Source: Desulfobacteraceae bacterium Eth-SRB1 (GTDB taxonomy: Bacteria > Desulfobacterota > Desulfobacteria > Desulfobacterales > ETH-SRB1). From it: a stretch of 64,000 nucleotides of DNA. Within the stretch, counting starts at the first letter, position 1; each line of letters opens with the position of its first letter. Made by a program: the position numbers and the translations under genes. Of the stretch, positions 21,277-32,043 are shown piece after piece. The notes under the pieces were generated by a model. The model did no database searches. It was given only the letters and a program-made list of their open reading frames with translations, and was not told where the DNA came from. Location of the stretch: assembly GCA_004193555.1 (NCBI GenBank), contig RPGP01000029.1:390976-454975 (forward strand), given 5' to 3'.

Positions 21277-22362
21277 CTATGGCTTCCCCATATCCGCTTT
21301 TGCCTTTTCATACAGAGCTTTCCCAACCTTGGGAATCCATTTTTCATACAGGGGTTTTGTGGCCTCTATAAACGCGTTTCGCTCCGCATCCGAAAGAAAG
21401 GTGACGGTCATACCCTTACTCTCCGCATATTTAACTGGATTGGGGACCTTCATGGTATAATTAAACTCATTCTTCAGGATGTTTAAGGATTTGTCCCCGT
21501 CAAGCCCTGCACGACAGAGAGCCTTTTCGAACCGGGCCGATTCCACAGCGGCCTCCCGAATCGCTTTTTGAATATCCTTGGGGAAAGCGCTAAACTGTTT
21601 TTTGTTCCAATAAACAATCACAGGATCCACAAGATAGTTCCAGAAGGTTGCATATTTGTGGTACTGCCAGATCTGTACCGGAATAAGGACGCCAACAGGA
21701 TTCTCCTGGCCATCTACCACACCCTGCTGGAATGCGGTCACCGCGTCGCCCCAGTTCATATTGACCGGATCAGCGCCTAATTGCCTGAAAGTATCAATAA
21801 AAATAGGGCTTCCCACAACACGGAGCCTCAGACCTTCCAAATCCTGGGGACTTCGTATAGCCCTTTTGCTGTTGGTGACCTGCCTGAATCCGTTTTCTGC
21901 CCATGCAAGCCCCACTAGGCCATTCTTATCCATGACCTCGAAGATGGCCTTTCCTGTCTGTCCGTATTCCATCTTATCAAGGTTTTCAAAGTTGTTGATG
22001 AAAAACGGAAGAGAAAAGATGTTCATTTCCGGCATGACCGGAGAGGAATTGATTGTGGATTCATATGCACAATCAATCACGCCAGTGGCCACGATTTGGG
22101 GTGACTTTAATTGCGCCCCTTTAAGAAGAGCGCTCCCATAATAAGGCTTGATATTAATCTGGCCGTTTGTCTTTTGCTTTACCAGTTCAACAAATTTGAT
22201 AGCCCCCATTCCCCAATAAAATTGAGGACCTACATTTAGTGTCATCTTGTACTCTTTCTTAAATTTGCCTGCCTGGCCCGGAGCTGCGAAGACAAAGACC
22301 ATAGAAAGAGCTATTACTGAAACCAACGCATACTTTAGATACAGAGAAAATTTTTTCATCAT
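21277..22362 (-). CDS. TRAP transporter substrate-binding protein (DctP family)
   Basis: Signal peptide; LEGLRLRVVGSPIFIDTFRQLGADPVNMNWGDAVTAFQQGVVDGQENP is a DctP signature. Confidence 0.9.
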   Translation of the reverse strand: MMKKFSLYLKYALVSVIALSMVFVFAAPGQAGKFKKEYKMTLNVGPQFYWGMGAIKFVELVKQKTNGQINIKPYYGSALLKGAQLKSPQIVATGVIDCAYESTINSSPVMPEMNIFSLPFFINNFENLDKMEYGQTGKAIFEVMDKNGLVGLAWAENGFRQVTNSKRAIRSPQDLEGLRLRVVGSPIFIDTFRQLGADPVNMNWGDAVTAFQQGVVDGQENPVGVLIPVQIWQYHKYATFWNYLVDPVIVYWNKKQFSAFPKDIQKAIREAAVESARFEKALCRAGLDGDKSLNILKNEFNYTMKVPNPVKYAESKGMTVTFLSDAERNAFIEATKPLYEKWIPKVGKALYEKAKADMGKP

Positions 22363-22705
22363 AACCTCCTTCCTTATTTATTTTGTCCTGAAAAACCTGG
22401 TCCTTTGGGCCAGGTCAGAGATAGATGGCTTTGCCTTGGATTTTTGTGTCTAAAATCACAAATTACAAGCGTCAAATCTCAAATAAATCTCAAATTCCAA
22501 TATTCAATGACCAAAACCCTCCAGAACTACGCTATGGCGTGGTTTAGATTTTCGAATTTCGGTCATTGGAAATTGTTTGTAATTTGCAATTTGATATTTG
22601 GGATTTCGATAAATCAATGAACTGCCAACAAAGCAAATCCCCTCTGGGGTTAGCCAAAGCCTGGTCCTCTGGGCCAGGATTCTTTACTATCTATTTTTGC
22701 CGAAA

Positions 22706-22935
22706 TTGTTTTAACCGGTACCGTCGTTCCATTTGCTCTGATGCCTGGCTCAGAACTTTTTCGACAAAATTACTGTCCCTTAAAATGCGCTCATCTCCCT
22801 TTATATGATGCAAGGCACTTGGCGCCTGCCCGCCATCGTGAGCTCAAGCGAGGCGGGCGGGCATCTATTCTGGCTTGACGTAGCATATGGCTTCATTACC
22901 TCAAACAAATGAAAAAAGAAACGCCTAATTTCAAC
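22706..22935 (-). mobile_element. RAYT-derived element copy 3, truncated
   Basis: Shares the 'tctattctggcttgacgt...gaaaaaagaaacgcctaatttcaac' end with copies 1 and 2. Confidence 0.7.
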
Positions 22936-23402
22936 CCCCTTTGTTCTCCTGAACTAAGAGAAGCACTTAGGATCACGTTGAAAGATGGTAAACAAGGGTT
23001 AAACGACGCTGGCGAAGATTGTGATATGAAATCCATTTTCAATAAGGTAGATGAATTTATTGGTAAGTATAAATCGTCAGAAAATAAATATCTCAAGTTT
23101 CGCACCCTTTAATCTATCCAAAGCGTTAGACGGTAAAAGCTAAAAATAAATTTTAAAGCGAAATATACTGCCTGTGGTTTTTACAACGGCGCCAATCAAT
23201 AAATATAAGATTGATGCCTGGCACTTTATTAAATTCAATAAGTTATATCTCCTTTGCGCCTGTCTGCGTGCGGTTACGCACAGGCAGGCCTGATCGTAAT
23301 CTATGTTGCACTTAGATGTTGTTTACAAAATATAAGCAAATGATTTCGCTGTAAAAATGTTATTTCCAACCCTTACCGTCTTGATATTGATAGAAATCAA
23401 GG

Positions 23403-24125
23403 GTGCGAAACTTGAGTAAATATTATAAGAAAATGATTAAGCAGATAATAAAATATTATAAGAAGTTGTTTGCAGGTCCAATTAAGATCATGATAGATGG
23501 AAAGGAGATCTTGATACAACACCAACGAACGAATAATGTGATGGAGCAATTTTTTAGGTATTTGAAAAGATTATTACGAAAAAGAAGTGGAAACATTTCT
23601 GTGAAAAGATCATTAACTTCAATGTTACCTGGTACTGTATTGGTTAAAAACCTTGATAAGAAAGACTATCTTGAGTTACTGCTTGATGGTACGAGCGGTT
23701 TGGAAGAAAGGTTCTCACAAATTGATAGTCGTTTATTCTTACAAGAGTTTTCAGAAATGAAATCACATAACGGGAAAATTCCAGCGGATGCAAAAAAACT
23801 TATAAAAGAGGAGCAAGCACTGGATAAAATTGAAAAACTGTTTTTAGCCTCTGCAATAGAATATCTCAGAGTATTAGCTCTCAGCAGGCTGGTTCTGGAC
23901 AATATCTCTAATATCCAGGCATCATGGGTAACACAGGGGGATAAGATCGCCCAGGTTGCTCTTGCATTCGGGGCAAACGATCTCGGAAGCACAATGATAG
24001 AAGAAAATGTGGTGGCAGCCGCAGAAGCCAAATTCCGGCTCCCAAAAGAGGAAATGATACGCCTGATACAGGATGCAGGATACAAGGCGGTTCAAAGAAA
24101 TTGTTATTATAATTCTGTTAATTAA
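23403..24125 (+). pseudogene. Chimeric ORF: transposase C-terminal fragment joined to MqnC C-terminal fragment
   Basis: N-terminal part QRTNNVMEQFFRYLKRLLRKRSG transposase-like; from about 23859, EYLRVLALSRLVLDNISNIQASWVTQGDKIAQVALAFGANDLGSTMIEENVVAAA matches dehypoxanthine futalosine cyclase. Confidence 0.72.
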
Positions 24126-24360
24126 GATGGCTTAGTAAAAAGTCGAAAAGTTCTCCTTTCCGTCATTCTGTCCTCGCATCAAATGCGGGATAAACTCCAG
24201 CAGGACACGTAGTGAAGCGTTAGCGCTATCCAGTAAATTCAATGCGTTCTGGATACCAGATCAAGATTATTTTGATGTGCAAATCATCATTTCCTGAAAA
24301 AGGTTCTGGAGGACTCTAAATTTTTTCTTATTGGAGATGAGCATGAACTTGCAAAACTGA

Positions 24361-25389
24361 TTGAATAACGGCTTCATGAAATACATATTTTGTCTACTGG
24401 GAGTTTTTCTCGCCTGCGGGATTTCCTTTGCCGAACAGCTTCCTTCGTCCTTTGATCTTCGAGATATCAATGGCCATTCGTATATCGGCCCGGTCCGGGA
24501 TCAGGGAGACTGCGGCAGTTGCTATTCGTTCGGCGCTTCTGCCGCTGCCGAGAGCGTCTATAATCGGTATCATGGCCTTTATGACGATGCAGCAGTCGAC
24601 CTTTCCGAATCCTTTATCATCTGGAGCCTTAGCCCACTGTATGAAGAATTTGCTGGTTGTGATGGAGCCAGCTGGGATTATGAAGAACTAACTGCAATTG
24701 TGGAACATGGGGTGCCTCTGGAGGCAGACTTTCCTTATGTCATCACCGATCCCGGCTCGAATAACCACCACTGGGATGCGCCACGCATAGGTTTTGCTGA
24801 ATGGTATCGCATACCTTCCAATGATATCGAGACGACCAAGCGAATCATCCAGAGGTTCAGCGCGGTTGATGCCGCCGTCTTTGCAGATGATGACTTCAGG
24901 CGCTATTCAGGAGGCATCTTTCAGAACACGGACACTTCGGTCGATTGTATTTGGCCATACTATAGCAGTACAAACCATGCAATATCCCTGGTAGGCTGGG
25001 AGGACAATCCCGATGACGGCAGGATGGGATACTGGATCCTCCGCAATAGCTGGGGCTCAGACTGGGGAAAAGATGGTTATATGTGGATCCGGTACACCTC
25101 CGCCAAAGCAAGCATGGAGGGGACTTATATTCTCTATGAACCCTGGGGCGGGGAAAACGTGCGCTGGAAGAATGCGGGAGAGGTTTATGCCGTTCCCTGG
25201 AGCGCAGGCGGGACCATGAACGCACATGCCGTAGATATTTGGACAGGCGTAGGAAGTTCCGTGATCAACACCGGTATCTTATCCGCAACTGCGTCGGCAG
25301 ATGCTGATTTGGCCACGGCCAGATCCTTGCAAACTCGTCGAGCACGTCCGCAACAGGAGTGTTACTCAGCGGCGGACCCGCGATCATGA
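24361..25389 (+). CDS. Papain-like (C1A) cysteine protease passenger of an autotransporter, first segment
   Basis: GPVRDQGDCGSCYSFGASAAAES, NHAISLVGWED and WILRNSWGSDWGKDGYMWI catalytic motifs; signal peptide. Confidence 0.88.
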   Translation: MNNGFMKYIFCLLGVFLACGISFAEQLPSSFDLRDINGHSYIGPVRDQGDCGSCYSFGASAAAESVYNRYHGLYDDAAVDLSESFIIWSLSPLYEEFAGCDGASWDYEELTAIVEHGVPLEADFPYVITDPGSNNHHWDAPRIGFAEWYRIPSNDIETTKRIIQRFSAVDAAVFADDDFRRYSGGIFQNTDTSVDCIWPYYSSTNHAISLVGWEDNPDDGRMGYWILRNSWGSDWGKDGYMWIRYTSAKASMEGTYILYEPWGGENVRWKNAGEVYAVPWSAGGTMNAHAVDIWTGVGSSVINTGILSATASADADLATARSLQTRRARPQQECYSAADPRS

Positions 25390-26753
25390 CCAACACTGGC
25401 CGCATCGAAGCCGCGACGAGTGAGGGAAGAGCAATTGGGATAGCCGCGTTCGCAGACACAACAATTATAAACAGCGGCAGTATCCTGACGTCAGGACCTG
25501 TTCCATGCTCTATCTACTCTATTAGCGCTTACAACACACGGTTGATTCTCCAGACGGGTTCGGATCTGTCGGGAACGGTAAATCTTGAGGGAAATAGCGA
25601 CTATTTGGAACTGCAGGGTACCTGCATCGAGGATGAGAAATTCCTGGACGTTGAAATACTGGAAATGAACGGTGTGGACTGGTCCTTGACTGGCACTTCA
25701 TCATTTGGTTCTATTGACATCCAGTGTGGTCGGCTTCGTCTCTCCGGGCTGACAACAATTGAGGGGCAAGGCACGCTGGGGGGATCCGGGACACTGACTG
25801 GCAATGTCCTTAACCAGGGCATGGTAACACCTGGCAACTCCGTCGGCACCCTTACCATTGACGGGGACTACACCCACGCTGTTGGCGCGATTCTGGAAAA
25901 CGAGGTGGGCAACGGCGCCTCCGACCTCCTGGCGGTCACAGGCACAGCCGATATTCAGGGGGGCACATTGCAGGTTGTGCCATACGGTTATGCTACTGCA
26001 GGCAATTATTCCTTCCTGACCGCAGGCACACTCCAGGGGGTCTTTGACCGGATTGACACCCCGGCAGTACTGAATGTCGCATTGAGCAGTCCAACCCCCG
26101 ATACTTTGTCCATGAGCATCACCCGTAACACCTATCAGTCACTATCGGCGGATCAGGACCAGATTAGAGTAGGCAGTGTCCTGGACCAGGTACGCCCTTC
26201 GTCTGCCGGCGACATGGCCGATATTCTCAATCAGGTTGACACAATGAAGCTCGGAGGTGTTCAAATGTCCATGGACCATCTGATGCCAAAGCTTAATGCT
26301 GCGGCAAGCGCCATGGCAATGGACAATGCCCACAGGAGCATGAACCATATTCGTATTCGCGGAAGAAACCTGCGGATTTGCCATAATCTAAAGTCAGATC
26401 AAACACACATCGAGAGGGTGATGTTGGCTTCTGCCGACAATTTGGCGCCGGTTATGGGACTTCTGGAAGAGCCGGAAAATAACAACAACGCCAGAAAAGC
26501 TTCTTTGACACCCAATGCCGGCATGTGGATAAACTCTTGTGGGTCCTATGCCAAGTACAGAAAGACCTCCGAGAACCCTGCCTTTCGGGAAAAGATGTGG
26601 GGCTTGATGATGGGGCTTGAATACCGGATCAGTGACAGCCTGCGAGGTGGTGTTGCAGGTGTATTTACCCACGCACGCCTTGATGATACAGACTCATGGA
26701 GCAACGGAAAGAATGACGCATATCATGGGTCTGCTTTACGCCTTGTGGTATGA
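25359..26753 (+). pseudogene. Autotransporter passenger and start of beta domain, second segment (shifted frame)
   Basis: GTLGGSGTLTGNVLNQGMVTPGNSVGTLTIDGDYTH and beta-domain start GMWINSCGSYAKYRKT...; continues the upstream ORF in another frame. Confidence 0.8.
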
Positions 26754-27354
26754 TACCGCTCAAAGTGAGGGATACTATGTGGAGTCGGTGCTTGGCTTCG
26801 GGCAAAACCGGTTTGAGTCGGGACGTTCAATTGCTTTCCTGGGCCGAACCGCCATAAGCAAACATGACGGACAAGACTGTTTCGTTTCCATAAATGCCGG
26901 GCATGACTGGGTCATTGATCGCTGGCGATTCGGCCCGACCACTGGGATAGAATATGTCTTTCTTCACGAGGAGGGTTATGAGGAACACGGTGCGTGTGCA
27001 GCAGACCTGAAGATTGATTCACGTAATTCAGATTCACTGCTGAGCCTGCTGGGATTTCACCTTACCCGATCATTTCAGCTTGAAAAATCTGTTCTGACCG
27101 CGGAATTACGGGCCCGGTGGGATCATGACTACCTGACGGATTCGGTACCAGTTCATTGCCGATTCATCGCTGCCGGATCTTCCTTCGATATTTCAGGCCG
27201 GGATGCAGCCAAAGACTCAGTACTCCTGGGTACGAGTCTTAAAGCCGTATTTAGTAAAAATATAACAGGCTATCTTGATTATGACTGCATGCTCCAGAAC
27301 AGCGATGGGTATAAATCGCATATGTTCAATGTCGGCCTGAAGGTATTGTTTTAG
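26617..27354 (+). pseudogene. Autotransporter beta-barrel, third segment (frame restored)
   Basis: LLYALWYDTAQSEGYYVESVLGFGQNRFES ... MFNVGLKVLF with C-terminal Phe. Confidence 0.8.
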
Positions 27355-27521
27355 GGGACTTGCGAGCCTCTCTCTGAACGCCTGTGCTGGATAAGGAATA
27401 ATTGGCAGGCATGTAAATACATAGGATACCGGCGCAGCCACACAGAGATTTCGCCATCTCATCGCTTTATCCTACGCCCATACCTCAGTCAAATATTCCG
27501 GGTTGAGATAGTTTCAGTCCT

Positions 27522-29948
27522 CTATTCTCCATATGAGTCTGTGGAAAAAGCATTCAGTTTCTCAACTACCCTGACTGCCTCCACACCGTCTTTGGCATAA
27601 TGAGCGCTAATCGACTTCGCGTAGGCCTTTGTTACCACTGCTCCGCCCACCATGAATTTACAGTCAAGAGACTCCCTCTGTGCAAGTTCTATCACCTCTT
27701 TCATATTTACCATGGTGGTGGTCATCAGGGCCGACAGGCCGATAACGGAGGGCTTGAGCCGGACGGCCTCCCGTATAATTATCTCGGCAGACACATCCTT
27801 ACCCAGGTCAACCACCTCAAACCCGTGATTCCTCAGCATCAGCGCCACTATATTTTTCCCAATATCGTGAACATCCCCTTTTACCGTCGCGATGATGATA
27901 ACTCCCTTCTGTTTTTTCTCCAGCTTGCTATCCCCGAGCCACGGCACAAGAAAGGCAATACCCTTCTTCATCGTTTCAGCGCATGCTATCAACTGTGGAA
28001 GAAAATATTCCCTCCTGTCAAACAGCGCGCCAACTTCCGTGATCGCAGGGATCATGCTTTCGTCAACCATTCTCTGTGCATCCATCCCTGAGTCCATCGC
28101 AACGGAAAGCAGTCGCTCTATGTCCTCCCTGTTCCCTTCAAGAATGGACTGAAACATCTCGTCTTCAGGCGCCTTATGAGAAGGGGCATCTTCCTGTTTC
28201 ACCTTTGTGGACATTTGTGAGAAATGGCTTATATACTTTGAGGCATCCATGTCCCGGCCGGCAAGCACGTCACCCGCCAATTTGGTGTTCACCAACTCCT
28301 CCACCCCGGGATTGGCAATCGCCATAGTCAGGCCCTTCGACACGGCCATGGCAAGAAAAGCCGCGTTCAGCCACTTGCGCTCCGGCATACCGAAAGATAC
28401 ATTGGAAAGGCCGACAATCGTATTGGCCCCGAAGACATCGCTGCTCCATTCAATCGTCTTCAGGGTCTCCGCAGGCGCCTTAAAGTTGGACGACGCAGCC
28501 ATGACAAGACCATCAATGACTATATCAGACTTCGTAAAGCCCAGAGCCGCAGCCTTTTTGAACACATCTTCTATAATCTTCTTTCTCTTCTCCGCCGTTT
28601 CAGGGATATCGCCATCCGCAAGTGGGAGAAGTATGAACATGGCACCATATTTCGCGGCTACAGGAAGAAGCCTAATTAGCTTCTCACTCTCCCCGGAGAT
28701 AGAGTTGATAAGCGCGCGGCCCGGATATAACCGGAGAGCCGCTTCCATCACATCGATATTTGAGGAATCGATAACAAGGGGCAGGTCAAAGGCCACAGAA
28801 AGGTTTCCGATTACGTCCAGCATTGTCTCTTTTTCATCAATGCCAGGCATGCCCATATTGACGTCGAGAAGCGACGCACCAAATTTTTCCTGTTCTTTCG
28901 CCATGGTCCGCACAATGGACATCCTGCCTTCAAGGAGTTCCTGCTGAAGCGCCTTCTTCCCCGTTGGATTGATCCGTTCCCCGACAATTGAAAGAGGTCT
29001 CTCCCCTTCGAAAATAGCTGAAGCCCTCGCAGAGCTTACGGCGCTGATTGAATCTCTCACCGGTAAGACCGGCTTTCTGCCGGCAACGCTCTCCTTCAAC
29101 ATTCTGATATGATCAGGGGTTGTCCCGCAACACCCGCCTATGAGATTGACCCCCTTTGAGACAAAGTCCGCCCCGAATGAGGCGAATGTGTCCGCCCCCA
29201 TACTGAACACGGTCTTGCCATCGACAAGTTCCGGCATGCCCGCGTTCGGTTTTGCCACCAATGGAATTGTGGCCCAGGGCTTCATCGCCTCAATCAGCCC
29301 TGTCATCTCTTCCGGCCCGGTGCAGCAGTTACAGCCAACGGCATTCGCTCCGAGACTCTGCAACGTGATCAGGGCGGTCACGGGATCCGTGCCGTTAAGC
29401 GTTCTGCCATTTTCTTCATACGTCATAGTCACGATGGTAAATTTGTCTGTCAGCTCCTTTACGGCGATAAGGGCCGCCCTGGTCTCCTGGATATCCATCA
29501 TGGTCTCTATGACAAAGAGATCGACTCCACCTTCGAGAAGTCCTTTTACCTGTTCTTTGTAGACATCAATGGCCTCCTCAAAATCCAGATCGCCGAAGGG
29601 CCTGACAAATCGCTCTGTGGAACATATATCACCCGCGAGGAGAACATCCGTTCCCACCGCGCGCCTTGCCAGCAGTGTAAGCTCCCTGTTGATCTCAACC
29701 ACATCGTAAGAACCGTACTGGCTCAGCTTGATGCGGTTCGCCCCGAATGTGGCCGTGTAAACAATATCCGCACCCGCATCTCGATAACCGGCATGCACAT
29801 CGCTGATTATGTCGGGATTCTTTAGACACCAGATCTCCGGGCATACACCCGCAGTCATTCCCCTCTTCTGCAGCTCAGTACCCGTTGCGCCATCCAGTAT
29901 GATTATTTTCTCTCTGATCCTGTTCTTCAGTGGCATCTTCTTTACCAT
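27522..29948 (-). CDS. metH: Methionine synthase, cobalamin-dependent, lacking C-terminal activation domain
   Basis: Hcy-methyltransferase (GGCCGTTPDHI), pterin-binding (ERINPTGKKALQQEL) and B12-binding (KGDVHDIGKNI) domains. Confidence 0.9.
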   Translation of the reverse strand: MVKKMPLKNRIREKIIILDGATGTELQKRGMTAGVCPEIWCLKNPDIISDVHAGYRDAGADIVYTATFGANRIKLSQYGSYDVVEINRELTLLARRAVGTDVLLAGDICSTERFVRPFGDLDFEEAIDVYKEQVKGLLEGGVDLFVIETMMDIQETRAALIAVKELTDKFTIVTMTYEENGRTLNGTDPVTALITLQSLGANAVGCNCCTGPEEMTGLIEAMKPWATIPLVAKPNAGMPELVDGKTVFSMGADTFASFGADFVSKGVNLIGGCCGTTPDHIRMLKESVAGRKPVLPVRDSISAVSSARASAIFEGERPLSIVGERINPTGKKALQQELLEGRMSIVRTMAKEQEKFGASLLDVNMGMPGIDEKETMLDVIGNLSVAFDLPLVIDSSNIDVMEAALRLYPGRALINSISGESEKLIRLLPVAAKYGAMFILLPLADGDIPETAEKRKKIIEDVFKKAAALGFTKSDIVIDGLVMAASSNFKAPAETLKTIEWSSDVFGANTIVGLSNVSFGMPERKWLNAAFLAMAVSKGLTMAIANPGVEELVNTKLAGDVLAGRDMDASKYISHFSQMSTKVKQEDAPSHKAPEDEMFQSILEGNREDIERLLSVAMDSGMDAQRMVDESMIPAITEVGALFDRREYFLPQLIACAETMKKGIAFLVPWLGDSKLEKKQKGVIIIATVKGDVHDIGKNIVALMLRNHGFEVVDLGKDVSAEIIIREAVRLKPSVIGLSALMTTTMVNMKEVIELAQRESLDCKFMVGGAVVTKAYAKSISAHYAKDGVEAVRVVEKLNAFSTDSYGE

Positions 29949-29956
29949 TGACTCCT

Positions 29957-30586
29957 TTACGCGAGAATCCCCACTACTGCTGTAACAGACTTTTCCGGCA
30001 TGAGAATAAAGTTTTCGTTTATCGTAACTCCTATACGATAAAGCTTCAGCATATCATACATCATCTTCTGATTTTCAAGCAGAAAATCACCATACCCGGC
30101 AGAGAAGCGTTTCCTGGTGAGACGGGCGTTCTCCCTGGCAAGCAGGCGATTAAAAAATCCAATAATCCAGTCAAGCGCCGCATCCGTCATTTCACTTGCC
30201 ACCGCATCGATGACCACACCGCGAGTCATGTCGCCACCTTCGGTATCTTCAAGTATGGCGTCCATTACCACGCTTCCAGAGGTTGACCCAATAAAGAGGG
30301 CCTCTTTGCATCCATTCAGTAATCCGGCGAGTCTCACGCTTCTTACATCAGCGCCAGTCTTGAGGACAATCAGCGGCGGATCCACACGTTCCAGTGGAAC
30401 CCGAATACCGGCCCCCTTCAGCGAGACAAGAGAGGCCGCATATTCTATATACTGTCCTACCTCTTCCCTTTTACGCTCGTTAACCTTTGTTACACCCCTC
30501 TTGTACCCGAGACGCCTGTAAATGGCGCCCATAGGCAACGGAATATTTATTGATGGAAAGATCTGTAACAAGGGAACACTTCCCAT
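29957..30586 (-). CDS. MetH activation-domain-like protein (stand-alone)
   Basis: RKRFSAGYGDFLLENQKMMYDMLKLYRIGVTINENFILMPEKSVTAVVGI; directly upstream of metH. Confidence 0.82.
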   Translation of the reverse strand: MGSVPLLQIFPSINIPLPMGAIYRRLGYKRGVTKVNERKREEVGQYIEYAASLVSLKGAGIRVPLERVDPPLIVLKTGADVRSVRLAGLLNGCKEALFIGSTSGSVVMDAILEDTEGGDMTRGVVIDAVASEMTDAALDWIIGFFNRLLARENARLTRKRFSAGYGDFLLENQKMMYDMLKLYRIGVTINENFILMPEKSVTAVVGILA

Positions 30587-30677
30587 ATTAATTCGCCTTC
30601 TTCTTTTCTTTAACGATTCTTGCGCGCAAAGGATTTAAATCAATGATACAAGGTGAGACCCACCTCCTTTACCGCTT

Positions 30678-30851
30678 TCAAGAGGAGGTTTTACAGGAGG
30701 CGGCATAAGATTTTGAAAAGTATTTATGGTCCGATTCGTAATGACATTTCTTGTATTTCCTACCGCTTCCACACCAGCAAATGTCATTACGTCCCAGTTT
30801 CATAGCACTTTCAGGAGGACGTTCCGGGAATAGCTTCTTAAAAAAATTCAT
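30678..30851 (-). CDS. Small SEC-C motif protein (57 aa)
   Basis: [57 protein letters not shown]; CxCGSGxKYKxCH zinc motif. Confidence 0.75.
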   Translation of the reverse strand: MNFFKKLFPERPPESAMKLGRNDICWCGSGRKYKKCHYESDHKYFSKSYAASCKTSS

Positions 30852-31006
30852 TCGCCTTTTCTCTTTAAATTTGATTTAGCGTTATATGTTTCATGCATAA
30901 TCTTAAACCACCGAAAGCTGAACATCAATTTTAGTATATCATTGATACGGCTTACCGGATACAATGTTTGGCCATACCAGTCAATAAATTTTAATCCCCA
31001 AGTTGG

Positions 31007-31332
31007 GGGACATCCTATAATCCTTCTGTCAAGCATAAAGTATGCGCTTTCAATAAACCAATTAATTCAGTAAGATAGAAAAGCGGCTGATTTCTGTGCG
31101 TACTTCTCCTTACGGTTTGTTAAAAAAATTTTCGGCGAATCTCCCACTATTGCGAACCACGCATCTGATCGTTACGATTATCCAGTATGCCGCAACTAAA
31201 TGCTGCTGCTAATCATCCCTTATCCAGAGTCAAAAGTTCAGTGAGAGGCCCAGGATTGTCCCTCCAGAGGTCTTTTTGCCTCGACGCCCATGAACGGGCT
31301 CTCTCGCCGAAGGTGTAAAATCGTCTATTCTA
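31007..31332 (-). repeat. 327-bp inverted copy A, adjacent to IS110-like transposase 3' end
   Basis: Reverse complement is near-identical by eye to 46563-46889. Confidence 0.85.
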
Positions 31333-31600
31333 TATTTAGATAATCAGGGTTAAATACTTCCCTTTTTTTCATTAAGGTCCAGGCGATCACCAGCATTTTT
31401 GCAGCCAGCTTAACATGCATCTTTGTTTTAATTCCACGCTCACGTTCTCTTCCAATAAGAAGTTTGGTAAAGTATGCTCTGAATATATCAACTTTTGAGG
31501 CTGCTACATTAGCTGCCTGGTACAAGGCATAGCGAAGCTCGCTGTTGCCTTTTTTGGATATTACCGGAAGAGCCTTGTCACTTGTTCTTCCGCTACGATT
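31325..31600 (-). pseudogene. IS110-family transposase C-terminal fragment
   Basis: ...SDKALPVISKKGNSELRYALYQAANVAASKVDIFRAYFTKLLIGRERERGIKTKMHVKLAAKMLVIAWTLMKKREVF. Confidence 0.8.
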
Positions 31601-31620
31601 TGAAGATCAACAGTCAAGTA

Positions 31621-31639
31621 CCTCCGGCATAGCCGGAGG
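31621..31639. repeat. Hairpin CCTCCGGC-ATA-GCCGGAGG
   Basis: 8-bp stem, 3-nt loop; counterpart at 31895-31913 with a compensatory pair change. Confidence 0.7.
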
Positions 31640-31894
31640 CTTGATGGTTACGCCCTCAAAGGGCGGCTGGGTACCCAGGTACTCCAGTTATTGGTTCTAA
31701 AATCCGAATCCATTTCTGAAACACAATACTCGGATTCTCAAAATACTGATGGGTTGCTATTGTCGAAATTTAAACGTGTCCCGAATACCTTTCTGATACC
31801 CGTGATTACTTTTGTTATTTGGTCTATTAATTATTTACCAGAGATTGAGTTGTCTACCGCCTGATTATTCCAGGAACTGTCAAACTCTGGGAGT

Positions 31895-31913
31895 CCCCCG
31901 GCATAGCCGGGGG
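31895..31913. repeat. Hairpin CCCCCGGC-ATA-GCCGGGGG
   Basis: 8-bp stem, 3-nt loop. Confidence 0.7.
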
Positions 31914-32043
31914 TTTACCATGGTTAATTATTTCAAAATACGGGTAATTCCTGTGTTTTTTTGTTTGAGCATTTAACATTACTTTAATATGTTAAATGTT
32001 ATCTGCAAAATCAGGAAAAAATAATTAGAGAACTTTTTAAGAA

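Noticed and set aside
22390-22680. Hairpins 'cctggtcctttgggccagg' and 'aatctcaaattccaatattcaatgacc' as a new element
   Set aside because: Short, imperfect and not shown to recur elsewhere in the window; insufficient evidence.
28207-28947. 246-aa forward ORF antisense to metH
   Set aside because: Shadow ORF of a high-GC conserved gene.
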